This document shows, in pieces, positions 1 through 6,238 of a DNA stretch of 9,210 nucleotides. Origin of the DNA: an uncultured Oscillospiraceae bacterium (lineage in GTDB: Bacteria; Bacillota; Clostridia; Oscillospirales; Oscillospiraceae); NCBI GenBank assembly GCA_934572355.1, contig CAKTKV010000057.1, positions 1 through 9,210 of the forward strand. Direction: 5' to 3'. The stretch's first letter is position 1. Every line of letters begins with the position of its first letter. A program made the position numbers and the translations under genes. The notes below the pieces were generated by a model. It did not search any database, had not been told where the DNA came from, and worked only from the letters and a program-made list of their open reading frames with translations.

Positions 1-1
1 C

Positions 2-739
2 GAGGCATATAACTTCATGAAGACCTACGATCTCTGGGATGTGGAGCTGCGAGACAACAAGGCGAACATGTCCTTCCAGACCTATCTTCAGGACTATGAA
101 GCGCCGTTCCTGTTCGTCGATCCCTACGGCGACAGTGAGGATATAATAAGCGTTTGCCATGAGTTCGGGCACTATGTGGACGCATACGTAAACTTTAACG
201 CATACGAGACGATGGATCTTGCCGAGTGCTTCTCGCAGTCTATGCAGTATCTCGGCCTGAGCGCGATGAAGGATAACTTCACCGACGATGAGTTTGAAAA
301 CCTGATGCGCATGAACCTGCTCAACACGCTCGAGACCTTTGTGCAGCAGGCGTCGTTTGCGGAGTTTGAGAACCGCGTGTATGAGGCGGACGAGCTGAGC
401 CTTGAGTGGATAAACGAACTGAGCCTTGAGCTTGCTGAGGAATACGGCTACTACGACGGCGTAAACGATACGTATTACTCCATGAGCTGGGTAGACACTC
501 CGCACTTCTTCAGTTCGCCCTATTACGTGATAAGCTATGCCGTGTCCGCAGGCGTGGCGCTGGAGATATACGCGCTCGAACTTGAGGAGAGCGGCGCGGG
601 ACTGGATAAGTTCTGTGAGATGGTGCAGCGCGAGGGCTCAGGGCTGCGCGAGGTCACGGGTACGGCCAATCTGCCCGATCCGTTTTCGGACGCTCAGACG
701 AATAAGGCAGCGGAGCTTTTCGCCGCTCAGCTTCTATAA
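2..739 (+). CDS. M3-type zinc oligoendopeptidase, C-terminal part (5' truncated)
   Basis: This is the C-terminal part of a zinc metallopeptidase resembling the M3 (oligoendopeptidase F/thimet) clan. The reading frame is open to the left window edge, so the ATG at 17 is probably internal. Counting from that Met, HEFGH lies at residues 48-52: His48 and His52 would bind zinc and Glu49 would be the catalytic base. Glu70 in LAECFSQ sits where M3 enzymes carry the third zinc ligand (typically a D/E-x-PSQ-like segment). A later YYVISYAVSAGVALEIY stretch resembles the conserved C-terminal helix of oligoendopeptidase F. M3 enzymes cut short peptides, usually in the cytoplasm. An N-terminal signal cannot be judged because that end is missing. 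The gene ends just before a bidirectional terminator and looks unrelated to the PTS operon. The family call is fairly firm, but substrate and exact subfamily are unknown. Confidence 0.82.
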   Translation, partial: EAYNFMKTYDLWDVELRDNKANMSFQTYLQDYEAPFLFVDPYGDSEDIISVCHEFGHYVDAYVNFNAYETMDLAECFSQSMQYLGLSAMKDNFTDDEFENLMRMNLLNTLETFVQQASFAEFENRVYEADELSLEWINELSLELAEEYGYYDGVNDTYYSMSWVDTPHFFSSPYYVISYAVSAGVALEIYALELEESGAGLDKFCEMVQREGSGLREVTGTANLPDPFSDAQTNKAAELFAAQLL

Positions 740-753
740 TAGAGAATGAAAAA

Positions 754-795
754 AACCCTGCGCCGATGGAAAAACATCGGCGCAGGGGTTCTTTA
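754..795. terminator. Bidirectional rho-independent terminator
   Basis: A perfect 13-bp GC-rich stem (756-768 with 775-787) closes a 6-base A-rich loop. It is flanked by an A-run on the left (749-755) and a T-rich tail on the right (789-800). It lies between two convergent genes, the peptidase ending at 739 and the membrane protein ending at 793, so it can end transcripts from both sides. Confidence 0.9.
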
Positions 796-1377
796 TCTTT
801 CATCATCCATCAGGTCGTAATTGATCCCGTCATTGGGCAGCTCATCTTCATCTGCCGTCACAGGCTTCGGTGAACGTTTGGCTGCCTTCTCCGCCTTCTT
901 GTGCGCTCTCGCGGACTTGCGGTCATAGAGGTACTCCGGCACGGCAGCGTCAAAGCGCAGCGAGAGCAGCTGCGCAAGCTCCTTTGCCATGCGCTCCGCC
1001 GCGTAGCCCTTGCCGCCGCATATCACGGGGATCGCCGCAAGCTCAGTACCATCGCCGCCCAGAAGGACGATCACACGGCTGACGGAACCGTGTACCGTGA
1101 CCTCGCGGCTGGAGACGGAGACGACGCCTTCAAGCGGTATCTCTGCGCTCTGCATCCCGCAGAGACGAAGATTCCCACTGCCGGGGACGTATTCGGCCTT
1201 TGAGGAGAACACGATATATACATACACCCCAAACAGCGCAACCGCGGCGAGAAACGCAAGCAGCGCGCCAATCGAAAAGCGCAGCGCCATCCACGCGATG
1301 CCTGCGGCGGCGATAACGACGGCGCATATTATGCAGCTCACCTTTGAGCCGCGGCTGACAAGTCTCAAAGTTTTCAT
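793..1377 (-). CDS. Small two-TM membrane protein of unknown function
   Basis: I do not recognise this 194-residue protein. Start choice: the ATG at 1377 has GGGAGG (1383-1388) five bases upstream, whereas an in-frame ATG at 1419 has no such site. Two hydrophobic helices (about residues 13-32 and 36-57) form a membrane hairpin. A region of about residues 60-140 follows, with alternating beta-like segments (YVPGSGNLRLCG, IPLEGVVSVSSREV, VSRVIVLLG, ELAAIPVICG) and then a helix, a pattern seen in bacterial PH-like membrane proteins. The tail (about 150-194) is lysine-rich and then very acidic, ending in DDER. By the positive-inside rule the soluble part is probably cytoplasmic. It is divergent from the PTS operon and shares the 1378-1582 gap. 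The PH-like suggestion is an inference from the pattern and is weak. Confidence 0.75.
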   Translation of the reverse strand: MKTLRLVSRGSKVSCIICAVVIAAAGIAWMALRFSIGALLAFLAAVALFGVYVYIVFSSKAEYVPGSGNLRLCGMQSAEIPLEGVVSVSSREVTVHGSVSRVIVLLGGDGTELAAIPVICGGKGYAAERMAKELAQLLSLRFDAAVPEYLYDRKSARAHKKAEKAAKRSPKPVTADEDELPNDGINYDLMDDER

Positions 1378-1382
1378 AAAAA

Positions 1383-1388
1383 CCTCCC
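1383..1388 (-). promoter_or_regulatory. Ribosome-binding site fixing the membrane-protein start
   Basis: GGGAGG on the minus strand, five T residues before ATG at 1377. It decides in favour of the 194-residue product over the 208-residue one. Confidence 0.8.
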
Positions 1389-1421
1389 GACGGATGCATA
1401 ATTCAGCTTTGCTTATCATCT

Positions 1422-1449
1422 ATGTTACCATAAAACTCGGGATGGTCAA
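1422..1449 (-). promoter_or_regulatory. Likely promoter of the small membrane protein
   Basis: On the minus strand TTGACC (1444-1449) is followed after 16 bases by TAACAT (1422-1427). The -35 is good and the -10 moderate. It is placed about 45 bases before the start at 1377. No other candidate in the gap is as well placed. Confidence 0.4.
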
Positions 1450-1459
1450 TCCATGATTT

Positions 1460-1482
1460 TGTTAATTATTAACACAATGTGT
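1460..1482. promoter_or_regulatory. Two overlapping palindromes, candidate operators
   Basis: TGTTAATTATTAACA (1460-1474) is a perfect 15-base palindrome. It overlaps ACACAATGTGT (1472-1482), a perfect 11-base palindrome. Both lie between the divergent promoter motifs, ending 7 bases before the rightward -35 at 1490. They may bind the RpiR protein encoded at the end of the operon or another regulator. That is inference; the symmetry is seen directly. Confidence 0.45.
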
Positions 1483-1489
1483 CAAAAAC

Positions 1490-1518
1490 TTGATAGGCTA
1501 AAAAAACTCTGATATTAT
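1490..1518 (+). promoter_or_regulatory. Sigma-A promoter of the PTS operon
   Basis: TTGATA (1490-1495), a 17-base A-rich spacer and TATTAT (1513-1518) give a near-consensus vegetative promoter. Transcription would start near 1525, leaving a leader of about 58 bases before the IIB start at 1583. The leader holds a small hairpin (1532-1536 with 1539-1543) and an overlapping palindrome TGCATCATGCA (1541-1551). This is the only strong promoter motif I saw ahead of the eight-gene array. Confidence 0.75.
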
Positions 1519-1560
1519 GCAGACAAGGGACGCACAGTTGTGCATCATGCAAAGAAAATC

Positions 1561-1570
1561 AGGAAAGGAG
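1561..1570 (+). promoter_or_regulatory. Ribosome-binding site fixing the IIB start
   Basis: AGGAAAGGAG lies 12 bases before ATG 1583. The upstream in-frame ATG at 1517 lies inside the promoter -10 and cannot be used by this transcript. Confidence 0.7.
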
Positions 1571-1582
1571 ATTCGTATTTTT

Positions 1583-2074
1583 ATGGATTATCTTCGTATA
1601 GACGACCGCCTTATCCACGGGCAGATAGTCACCGCGTGGTGCGGTCACCTTAAAATCAATGAGATCATCGCCATTGACGATGCCCTCGCCGCGAACAAGA
1701 CCTTGCAGTCGATAATGCTCATGGGCATACCGAAGCAGTACAAATCCCATGTCGTGACCATGGCCGAGGCGAAGGAGATATTCGCCCAGCCCTCCGACGG
1801 CAACCGCCTGTTCGTCACGCGTCTTCCGCAGGATCTGAGCAGTCTGCGCGAGGAGCTTAAAAAGTGCGAGCTGGTCGTCATCGGCAACGCCGCAAAGCGC
1901 GCGGACACCCGCTTCAACCTCACCAAGGGCGGCGGCAGCGTGTTCTTCGCAAGCGAGGCGGACATCAAGCTGTTTGATGAGATCGCCGCGGACGGCGTGA
2001 AGCTCGTGTATCAGACGGTCCCGAAGTCCCCGTCGAAGGAGTGGCCGGATATCCGCAAGGGCATCAAGCTCTGA
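1583..2074 (+). CDS. PTS mannose/sorbose-family IIB subunit
   Basis: This 163-residue cytoplasmic protein is the IIB component of a mannose-family (man/sor/aga type) phosphotransferase system. It takes phosphate from IIA and passes it to the incoming sugar at IIC/IID. The N-terminus LRIDDRLIHGQIVTAW carries the family signature with the phosphorylated histidine at residue 12 (DDRLIHGQ). The segment LVVIGNAAKRADTRFNLTKGG is also typical of the family. Length matches normal stand-alone IIB proteins. The start at 1583 puts the signature at the usual distance from the N-terminus; a longer reading from 1517 would begin within the promoter. It is the first gene of the operon, 61 bases before IIC. 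Substrate specificity within the mannose, sorbose, GalNAc and fructose-type families cannot be told from what is visible. Confidence 0.95.
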   Translation: MDYLRIDDRLIHGQIVTAWCGHLKINEIIAIDDALAANKTLQSIMLMGIPKQYKSHVVTMAEAKEIFAQPSDGNRLFVTRLPQDLSSLREELKKCELVVIGNAAKRADTRFNLTKGGGSVFFASEADIKLFDEIAADGVKLVYQTVPKSPSKEWPDIRKGIKL

Positions 2075-2092
2075 GGAGCAAAGCCGTATTTA

Positions 2093-2105
2093 AGGGCACT
2101 GCCCT
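2093..2105 (+). other. Small hairpin between IIB and IIC
   Basis: AGGGC-ACT-GCCCT forms a 5-bp stem with a 3-base loop, 30 bases before the IIC start. There is no T-run, so it is not a standard terminator. It may be only local mRNA structure. Confidence 0.35.
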
Positions 2106-2135
2106 GAAAATAAAAGTTTATAGGAGGAAAAGTCT

Positions 2136-2918
2136 ATGAGCACTTTGCAAGTGATCCTTATCGCCCTGTTCATATACCTGGGCGCTATCGGATCAATCGT
2201 CGGCAATACCATCGGCTGGTACTGCCTTGGCCGTCCTCTCGTGGCATCCTTCGTCGTCGGCATCATTATGGGAGATGTGCAGACGGCTATGCTGGTCGGC
2301 GTTCCCCTTCAGATCGCCTACCTCGCGAACGTCACTCCCGGCGGCGCAGTCGCATGGGATCTGTCCTACGCGACCTACGTCGGCACCGCAATGGCGATAG
2401 CCCTCAAGGGCACCGTCGGCGCAGGTGACGCGGCGGCTCTCATCGGTCTGGCCTTCACCGGTGCCGGTATCGGCGGCGTTGTCGGCGGCACGATGTGGAA
2501 CGTCCACTATGCACTCGATGTATTCATCAACCGCTGGGCAAACAAGATCGCCGAATCGGGCGACGCCAAGAAGATGTGGATGCCCAACATGCTCGGAGGC
2601 TGCGGTATCGGCTTCCTGTGCCGCTTCATCCCGGCAGTCATCGTTCTCTCCGCCATTAACCTCGGCACCAACGCAGGCATCGCTATCCCCGGCTGGTTCA
2701 CCACCGGTATCTCTGCCTTCGGCAGCATGATGGCTGCCCTCGGTATGGGCATCATCCTCTCCTTCCTCGTCAAGAAGGGCGTGCACTGGGCCATCTTCCT
2801 CGGCGGCTTCGTGCTTGTCACCTACTTCGGCATGAGCACCATGGCAGTCGCAGTCATCGCTGCGATCGTCGCTGTTATCTACTACTATGTCATCAGCAAG
2901 AGAGAGGAGGTAGCTTAA
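2136..2918 (+). CDS. PTS mannose/sorbose-family IIC permease subunit
   Basis: IIC forms the membrane channel and sugar-binding part of the mannose-family PTS together with IID. The 260 residues are the usual length. Hydrophobic helices run through almost the whole protein, beginning at residues 5-25 and ending near 228-253. Family hallmarks include GNTIGWYCLGRPLVASFVVG near the N-terminus and GDVQTAMLVGVPLQIAYLANVTPGGA at about 46-71, which resembles the conserved G-x-x-x-EL(A/Q)-like loop of the family. The start has AGGAGG (2122-2127) eight bases upstream. The stop is one base before the IID ATG, so the two are translationally linked. Codons end mostly in C (GGC, ATC, CTC, TTC), as expected of a highly expressed gene. 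Confidence 0.94.
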   Translation: MSTLQVILIALFIYLGAIGSIVGNTIGWYCLGRPLVASFVVGIIMGDVQTAMLVGVPLQIAYLANVTPGGAVAWDLSYATYVGTAMAIALKGTVGAGDAAALIGLAFTGAGIGGVVGGTMWNVHYALDVFINRWANKIAESGDAKKMWMPNMLGGCGIGFLCRFIPAVIVLSAINLGTNAGIAIPGWFTTGISAFGSMMAALGMGIILSFLVKKGVHWAIFLGGFVLVTYFGMSTMAVAVIAAIVAVIYYYVISKREEVA

Positions 2919-2919
2919 T

Positions 2920-3798
2920 ATGAAGACCGTCAGCAAGAAAACTCTTAAGAAATCCTTCCTCAACTGGTTCTTCTGGAATGGCTGCTCTCAGCAGGCTGAG
3001 ACCATGCTCGGCATGGCGTTCGGTCAGTCCATGGCTCCCGTGATCGATGAGCTGTACGAAACCAAGGAAGATAAGGCCGCCGCTTTGCAGCGTCACATCA
3101 CCCTGTTCAATACCGAGTCTCAGGTCGGCTCTATATGCAACGGTATCGCGATCGGCATGGAGGAGCAGCTTGCAAACGGCAACGGCTCGGCCGAGTCCAT
3201 CCAGGAAGCCAAGGTTGCCCTCATAGGCCCCACCTCCGCGATCGGCGACTCCCTCTGGGTCGCGACCATTATCCCCCTGCTGCTCACTATCTGCCTGTCC
3301 ATCGCCAGCGCCATCCCCGGCTCTGCATGGGTCGGCGCTCTGCTGTACATGATCATCTACCCGCTCGGCACCTACCTGCTCAGCTGGAAGCTCTTCAACC
3401 TCGGCTACAAGGCCGGACTTGACGGCGTTCAGCGCTTCATGGCTTCGGGCGAGCTTGACCGCATCATGCAGGCGATCACCGTTCTCGGCCTGATCGTTGT
3501 CGGCGCTCTGACTGCAAGCTTCGTCACCTGCAATCTCAACATCGACATCAAGACCGCAGCGCAGGTGTTCGATTCCGCTTCCGGTACATACGTTGAAGGC
3601 GTTATCTCCGTGTTCAATCTGGATAACCTTCTCAACAGTGTGTTCCCGCACATCGTTCCTCTGGCTCTGACCCTCGGCGTGTACAATCTCTACACCAAGA
3701 AGAACTGGACTCCTCTGGCCATCATGGGCCTGATCCTCGTTCTCGCCGCGGTGCTCACCGCTATCGGATTCATCCCCGCAGTCGGCGCCTTCGCCTGA
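2920..3798 (+). CDS. PTS mannose/sorbose-family IID subunit
   Basis: IID pairs with IIC in the membrane to move and phosphorylate the sugar. The 292-residue protein has a long cytoplasmic N-terminal part with SFLNWFFWNGCSQQAETMLGM (about 12-32) and HITLFNTESQVGSICNGIAIGMEEQ (about 59-83), both typical of IID. Next comes VALIGPTSAIGDSLWV (about 99-114), the family's GP-x-AGIGDSL loop. Membrane helices follow at about 113-133, 137-158, 184-205 and near the C-terminus (about 268-290). The ribosome site GAGAGGAGG lies inside the end of IIC, which supports coupled translation. The protein ends in the usual hydrophobic helix. A hairpin follows before the SIS gene. Confidence 0.94.
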   Translation: MKTVSKKTLKKSFLNWFFWNGCSQQAETMLGMAFGQSMAPVIDELYETKEDKAAALQRHITLFNTESQVGSICNGIAIGMEEQLANGNGSAESIQEAKVALIGPTSAIGDSLWVATIIPLLLTICLSIASAIPGSAWVGALLYMIIYPLGTYLLSWKLFNLGYKAGLDGVQRFMASGELDRIMQAITVLGLIVVGALTASFVTCNLNIDIKTAAQVFDSASGTYVEGVISVFNLDNLLNSVFPHIVPLALTLGVYNLYTKKNWTPLAIMGLILVLAAVLTAIGFIPAVGAFA

Positions 3799-3837
3799 TA
3801 TAACGGACGGAGACTGACATAATAAAGCTAACGCAAA

Positions 3838-3866
3838 CGGCCGGCAGAACAAAAACCTGCCGGCCG
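3838..3866 (+). other. Stable hairpin between IID and SIS gene
   Basis: A perfect 10-bp stem (3838-3847 with 3857-3866) closes a 9-base A-rich loop. The next bases (ACGGTAAAACC) hold no T-run, so full termination is unlikely. Placed 26 bases before the SIS start, it could protect the upstream IIB-IIC-IID message, mark an RNA-processing point or weaken read-through. Confidence 0.5.
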
Positions 3867-3891
3867 ACGGTAAAACCAAAGGAGAAGAAAA

Positions 3892-4653
3892 ATGGCACAA
3901 CTCGAGTACATCAAAAGAATAACCGAAGTTATTGAGAAGATCGACAAGGAGCAGTCGGCGAACATCGCAGCCGCGGCTGACCTCTGCGCCGAGACTATCA
4001 ATTCCGGCAAGCTCGTGCATCTGTTCGGCAGCGGCCACAGCGTCCTGCCCGTGCAGGATGTGTTCCCGCGCTACGGCGGCGTTGTCGGCTGGCATCCGGT
4101 CATGGATCCCAGACTTATGTGGAATAACGTTATCGGCCCCGGCGGCGCACGTGAGCTGCTGTGGATCGAGCGTCAGGAAGGCTACATCCAGAACTTCCTT
4201 CAGAGCTACAACTTCCAGGAAGGCGAAGTCATGATCGTTTTCTCCCACGGCGGCCTGAATGCAGCCCCCATCGAGGCGGCGCTCTACGCCAAGGAGAGAG
4301 GCCTGAAGGTCATTGCCATCACCAGCGGCGAGAACTACGAGAAGGCCACCGCCACCCATTCCTCCGGCAAGAAGCTCGGCGACTGCGCCGATATAATGAT
4401 CAGCAACTGCTGCCCGCTTGAGGACGCTCTTGTCGCCATACCCGGCTATTACCAGAAGGTCGGCGCTTCCTCCACCGTTGCTGTCATCACCATTGCCCAG
4501 TCCATCGCTTCCGAGACCGCGCTGCGTCTTGAGAAGATGGGCCACAAGATGAACATCTTCGTTTCCCCGAACGTCACCGAGATCCCCAAGGACTATATGC
4601 AGGTCGTATACAAGGATTATCGCGACACCGTTTTCAGCAACTCCAACATGTAA
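3892..4653 (+). CDS. SIS-domain sugar-phosphate-binding protein (COG4821/UPF0309-like)
   Basis: The 253-residue cytoplasmic protein is a single SIS (sugar isomerase) fold and resembles the UPF0309/COG4821 group, distantly related to MurQ-type proteins. The phosphosugar loop appears as LVHLFGSGHSVLP (GSGHS at 46-50). The second phosphate-binding strand is MIVFSHGGLNAAPIEAA (SHGG at 118-121), followed by VIAITSGENYEK. An N-terminal helix (about 1-37) precedes the core, as in related proteins. No helix-turn-helix is present, so it is not a regulator of the RpiR class. It has AAAGGAG ending eight bases before the ATG and lies 93 bases after IID. In context it probably binds, isomerises or cleaves the phosphosugar made by the PTS; the reaction is unknown. 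It is the only candidate catabolic enzyme in the operon. Confidence 0.85.
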   Translation: MAQLEYIKRITEVIEKIDKEQSANIAAAADLCAETINSGKLVHLFGSGHSVLPVQDVFPRYGGVVGWHPVMDPRLMWNNVIGPGGARELLWIERQEGYIQNFLQSYNFQEGEVMIVFSHGGLNAAPIEAALYAKERGLKVIAITSGENYEKATATHSSGKKLGDCADIMISNCCPLEDALVAIPGYYQKVGASSTVAVITIAQSIASETALRLEKMGHKMNIFVSPNVTEIPKDYMQVVYKDYRDTVFSNSNM

Positions 4654-4664
4654 ACTCCCGCGAA

Positions 4665-4679
4665 GGAGCGTAACGCTCC
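4665..4679 (+). other. Small hairpin just after the SIS gene
   Basis: GGAGCG-TAA-CGCTCC forms a perfect 6-bp stem with a 3-base loop, 11 bases after the SIS stop. There is no T-run. It is the first element of a 157-base structured gap. Confidence 0.4.
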
Positions 4680-4692
4680 GGAATATATGGAT

Positions 4693-4789
4693 CTTTGGTT
4701 TCCGTGCGGCGGTACTGTCCGCCGTGCGGAGACCGGGGTAAGACGCGTCTCCCGGCAAGGCCGCCGTACAAGGGGCTTTTGTGGGAGAC
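4693..4789 (+). promoter_or_regulatory. Structured gap with competing stems before IIA
   Basis: A long hairpin pairs 4697-4712 with 4719-4734 (16 pairs, three of them G-U; loop TACTGT), extendable by further G-U pairs to about 4693/4738. Next to it, GTCTCCC (4747-4753) can pair with GGGAGAC (4783-4789). Its first six bases can instead pair with GGAGAC (4728-4733), which is part of the long hairpin. CCGCCGTAC (4761-4769) is a second possible partner for 4704-4712. The structures therefore exclude one another. No open frame or T-run is evident. A cis-acting RNA setting IIA/HPr expression, or an RNA-processing site, is possible. Confidence 0.4.
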
Positions 4790-4798
4790 TTTACGTAT

Positions 4799-4805
4799 AA
4801 GGAGG
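4799..4805 (+). promoter_or_regulatory. Ribosome-binding site fixing the IIA start
   Basis: AAGGAGG lies five bases before ATG 4811. It rules against the in-frame ATG at 4781. Confidence 0.75.
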
Positions 4806-4810
4806 AACCT

Positions 4811-5197
4811 ATGTCCAAGGTAGTCGTCATGGGGCACGGCGGTTACGCCACTGCCATGAAAAGGAATCTCGCCATGTTGGTCGGCGAGATGGAGGATTTT
4901 TATTACATTGATTTCAACGAGGAGGATTCTCTGGATATTCTTCAGGGTAAGCTCAATGAGCTCCTCGCGGGGATAGAGGACGCAGTACTTTTCGTGTGCG
5001 ACCTTGCGGGCGGCTCGCCCTTCCGTACGGCGGCGCTGTGCGTGTCGGAGCACCCGGGCTGGGCGGTCGTTGCGGGGGTCAATACCTCGGCGCTCTCGGA
5101 GCTTTCCTTCAATACAGAGCTCACGCCCGCGGAGCTTGCCAAGCTCGCCATAGACGTCACGAAGGACACCGTCATGGCGTTCCCGCCGGAGGAGTGA
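4811..5197 (+). CDS. PTS mannose-family IIA subunit
   Basis: This 128-residue cytoplasmic IIA takes phosphate from HPr and gives it to IIB. The start MSKVVVMGHGGYATAM places the phosphorylated histidine at residue 9 (GHGG), as in E. coli ManX His10. VLFVCDLAGGSPFRTAAL (about 59-76) is the family's D-x-x-GGSPF motif, whose aspartate (Asp64) lies by the active histidine. VVAGVNTSALSEL (about 86-98) matches the conserved GVN-(I/T)-x-x-L segment. It is a stand-alone IIA, not fused to IIB as in ManX-type proteins. Placement after the SIS gene separates it from the other PTS subunits. The stop is three bases before the next gene's ATG. Confidence 0.94.
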   Translation: MSKVVVMGHGGYATAMKRNLAMLVGEMEDFYYIDFNEEDSLDILQGKLNELLAGIEDAVLFVCDLAGGSPFRTAALCVSEHPGWAVVAGVNTSALSELSFNTELTPAELAKLAIDVTKDTVMAFPPEE

Positions 5198-5200
5198 GCC

Positions 5201-5938
5201 ATGGGCGCGGCGCACGTCATTCTGGCGTTTTCTCTGCCGGGCGGCTATGCACTGCCGATAGGCATGTGCGTGCTGCTGATGATCCTTGTGTTCATCGCGC
5301 TCTACCTGCTGTCGCTTGCGCGGGCGCAGTCGGAGCGGGAGCTTCGCGCGCTGCTCCAGCGCGATCCGCGGCTGTACATAGAGCGGCTTGAAAATAACCG
5401 TCGGCTGAAGCTCGTGTTCCGCCCGGCGGTGCTGCTGCTCTATAAGCTTGAGGGATACATGAGCCTCGGCGACGATGGGAAATGCCGGGAGCTTATCACG
5501 AAGCTCGACGGCATGAAGCTCCAGCCGCGCGACAGGCTCCAGTTTTATCAGACGAAGCTGTCCTTCTATGCCTACGCCGGTGACGGCGAGCGGGCGAAGG
5601 AGACGCTTACGCAGCTTGAGGATTTCCTGCATAAGTCCGGCGCGGACGGGGTCGACCAGTATAAAAAGCTGCTGCGTCAGGCGCGGCAGATCGTTGCCGT
5701 CTATGTCGAGAAGGACTTCTCCATGCTCCCGAAGCTCCAGCGTCAGGCCGCCGCGACGAAGGACGGAGCAGACCGGGGGCTGCTGCAATTTCGCATCGCG
5801 AAGCTCTCACACTATGCCGGGGACGAGGAACAGGCGGAGGTCTATCTGCACCGCGCAGCTAAAAACTTGAAAAATACGGCATATTCAGTTATAATAGATT
5901 CCGCTCTTGAGGATCACTCAGTGTTGGAGCGGTATTGA
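5201..5938 (+). CDS. Membrane-anchored TPR-like helical-repeat protein, function unknown
   Basis: I do not recognise this 245-residue protein. One membrane helix lies at about residues 18-40, followed by RAQSERELRALL, so the rest is probably cytoplasmic. Three units share the TPR-like pattern of a hydrophobic helix, G-D, then a helix with A and L: about 78-104 (YKLEGYMSLGDDGKCRELI), 115-142 (FYQTKLSFYAYAGDGERAKE) and 194-221 (LLQFRIAKLSHYAGDEEQAE). Such repeats usually bind other proteins. The ATG is three bases after the IIA stop, with GGAGGAG overlapping the IIA end, and 12 bases separate it from HPr. This packing suggests co-translation with the phosphotransfer proteins. A scaffold or sensor holding IIA or HPr at the membrane is an inference without direct support. 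The C-terminal acidic stretch (SALEDHSVLERY) has no known motif. Confidence 0.8.
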   Translation: MGAAHVILAFSLPGGYALPIGMCVLLMILVFIALYLLSLARAQSERELRALLQRDPRLYIERLENNRRLKLVFRPAVLLLYKLEGYMSLGDDGKCRELITKLDGMKLQPRDRLQFYQTKLSFYAYAGDGERAKETLTQLEDFLHKSGADGVDQYKKLLRQARQIVAVYVEKDFSMLPKLQRQAAATKDGADRGLLQFRIAKLSHYAGDEEQAEVYLHRAAKNLKNTAYSVIIDSALEDHSVLERY

Positions 5939-5950
5939 TAAGGAGAAGAT

Positions 5951-6214
5951 ATGGTTTCTTTTGACTATCTGATCAATGACGCGATGGGGCTCCACGCAAG
6001 GCCGGTCGGGCTTGTGGTCAAGGCCGTCAAGCCTTATAAGGAGTCCGAGATCACCATAGAGCATGACGGACAGACTGCCGACGCGAAGCGTATGTTCGCA
6101 GTCATGGCATTGCAGGTCAAACAGGGTGAGAAAATAACCGTCACCGTCAAGGGCGGCGCGGAGCAGGAGATCGCCGACGCTATCCTTGATATTTTCAAAG
6201 CGGAGAAGCTCTGA
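5951..6214 (+). CDS. HPr-family phosphocarrier protein lacking the regulatory Ser46
   Basis: This 87-residue HPr accepts phosphate from enzyme I and passes it to PTS IIA proteins. Length and fold pattern are those of HPr. The catalytic histidine is His15 in MGLHARPVGLVV, with the usual following Arg17. In Firmicute HPr the regulatory serine sits in K-S-I-M-G-V-M-S-L; here the aligned stretch is KRMFAVMAL (residues 46-54), so Arg47 replaces Ser46. HPr kinase could not phosphorylate this position, so CcpA-type co-repression by this copy is not expected. It follows the TPR-like gene by 12 bases with AAGGAG before the start, and is likely a dedicated carrier for this PTS. Enzyme I is not in the window. 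A housekeeping HPr elsewhere in the genome is likely. Confidence 0.94.
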   Translation: MVSFDYLINDAMGLHARPVGLVVKAVKPYKESEITIEHDGQTADAKRMFAVMALQVKQGEKITVTVKGGAEQEIADAILDIFKAEKL

Positions 6215-6238
6215 GCCCTGAGAAGGGAGCCTTGGCAC

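Noticed and set aside
1517..1583. Longer IIB starting at ATG 1517
   Set aside because: This ATG overlaps the -10 of the operon promoter, so it lies upstream of the expected transcription start. IIB proteins begin close to the RIDDRLIHGQ motif.
2193..2963. A 256-residue open frame on the minus strand across IIC
   Set aside because: It is antisense to a clear IIC permease. The very acidic, His/Asp-rich translation is what reversed hydrophobic codons give.
2893..4830. A 645-residue open frame on the minus strand across IID and the SIS gene
   Set aside because: It is codon-in-phase with IID and SIS, which avoid TTA, CTA and TCA codons, so antisense stops are missing by chance of codon bias. The translation is low-complexity and has no family motif, while both sense genes are well-supported families.
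4634..5788. A 384-residue open frame on the minus strand across IIA and the TPR-like gene
   Set aside because: It is the in-phase antisense of two real genes. The product is Arg/Leu-rich with no domain, and there is no ribosome site.
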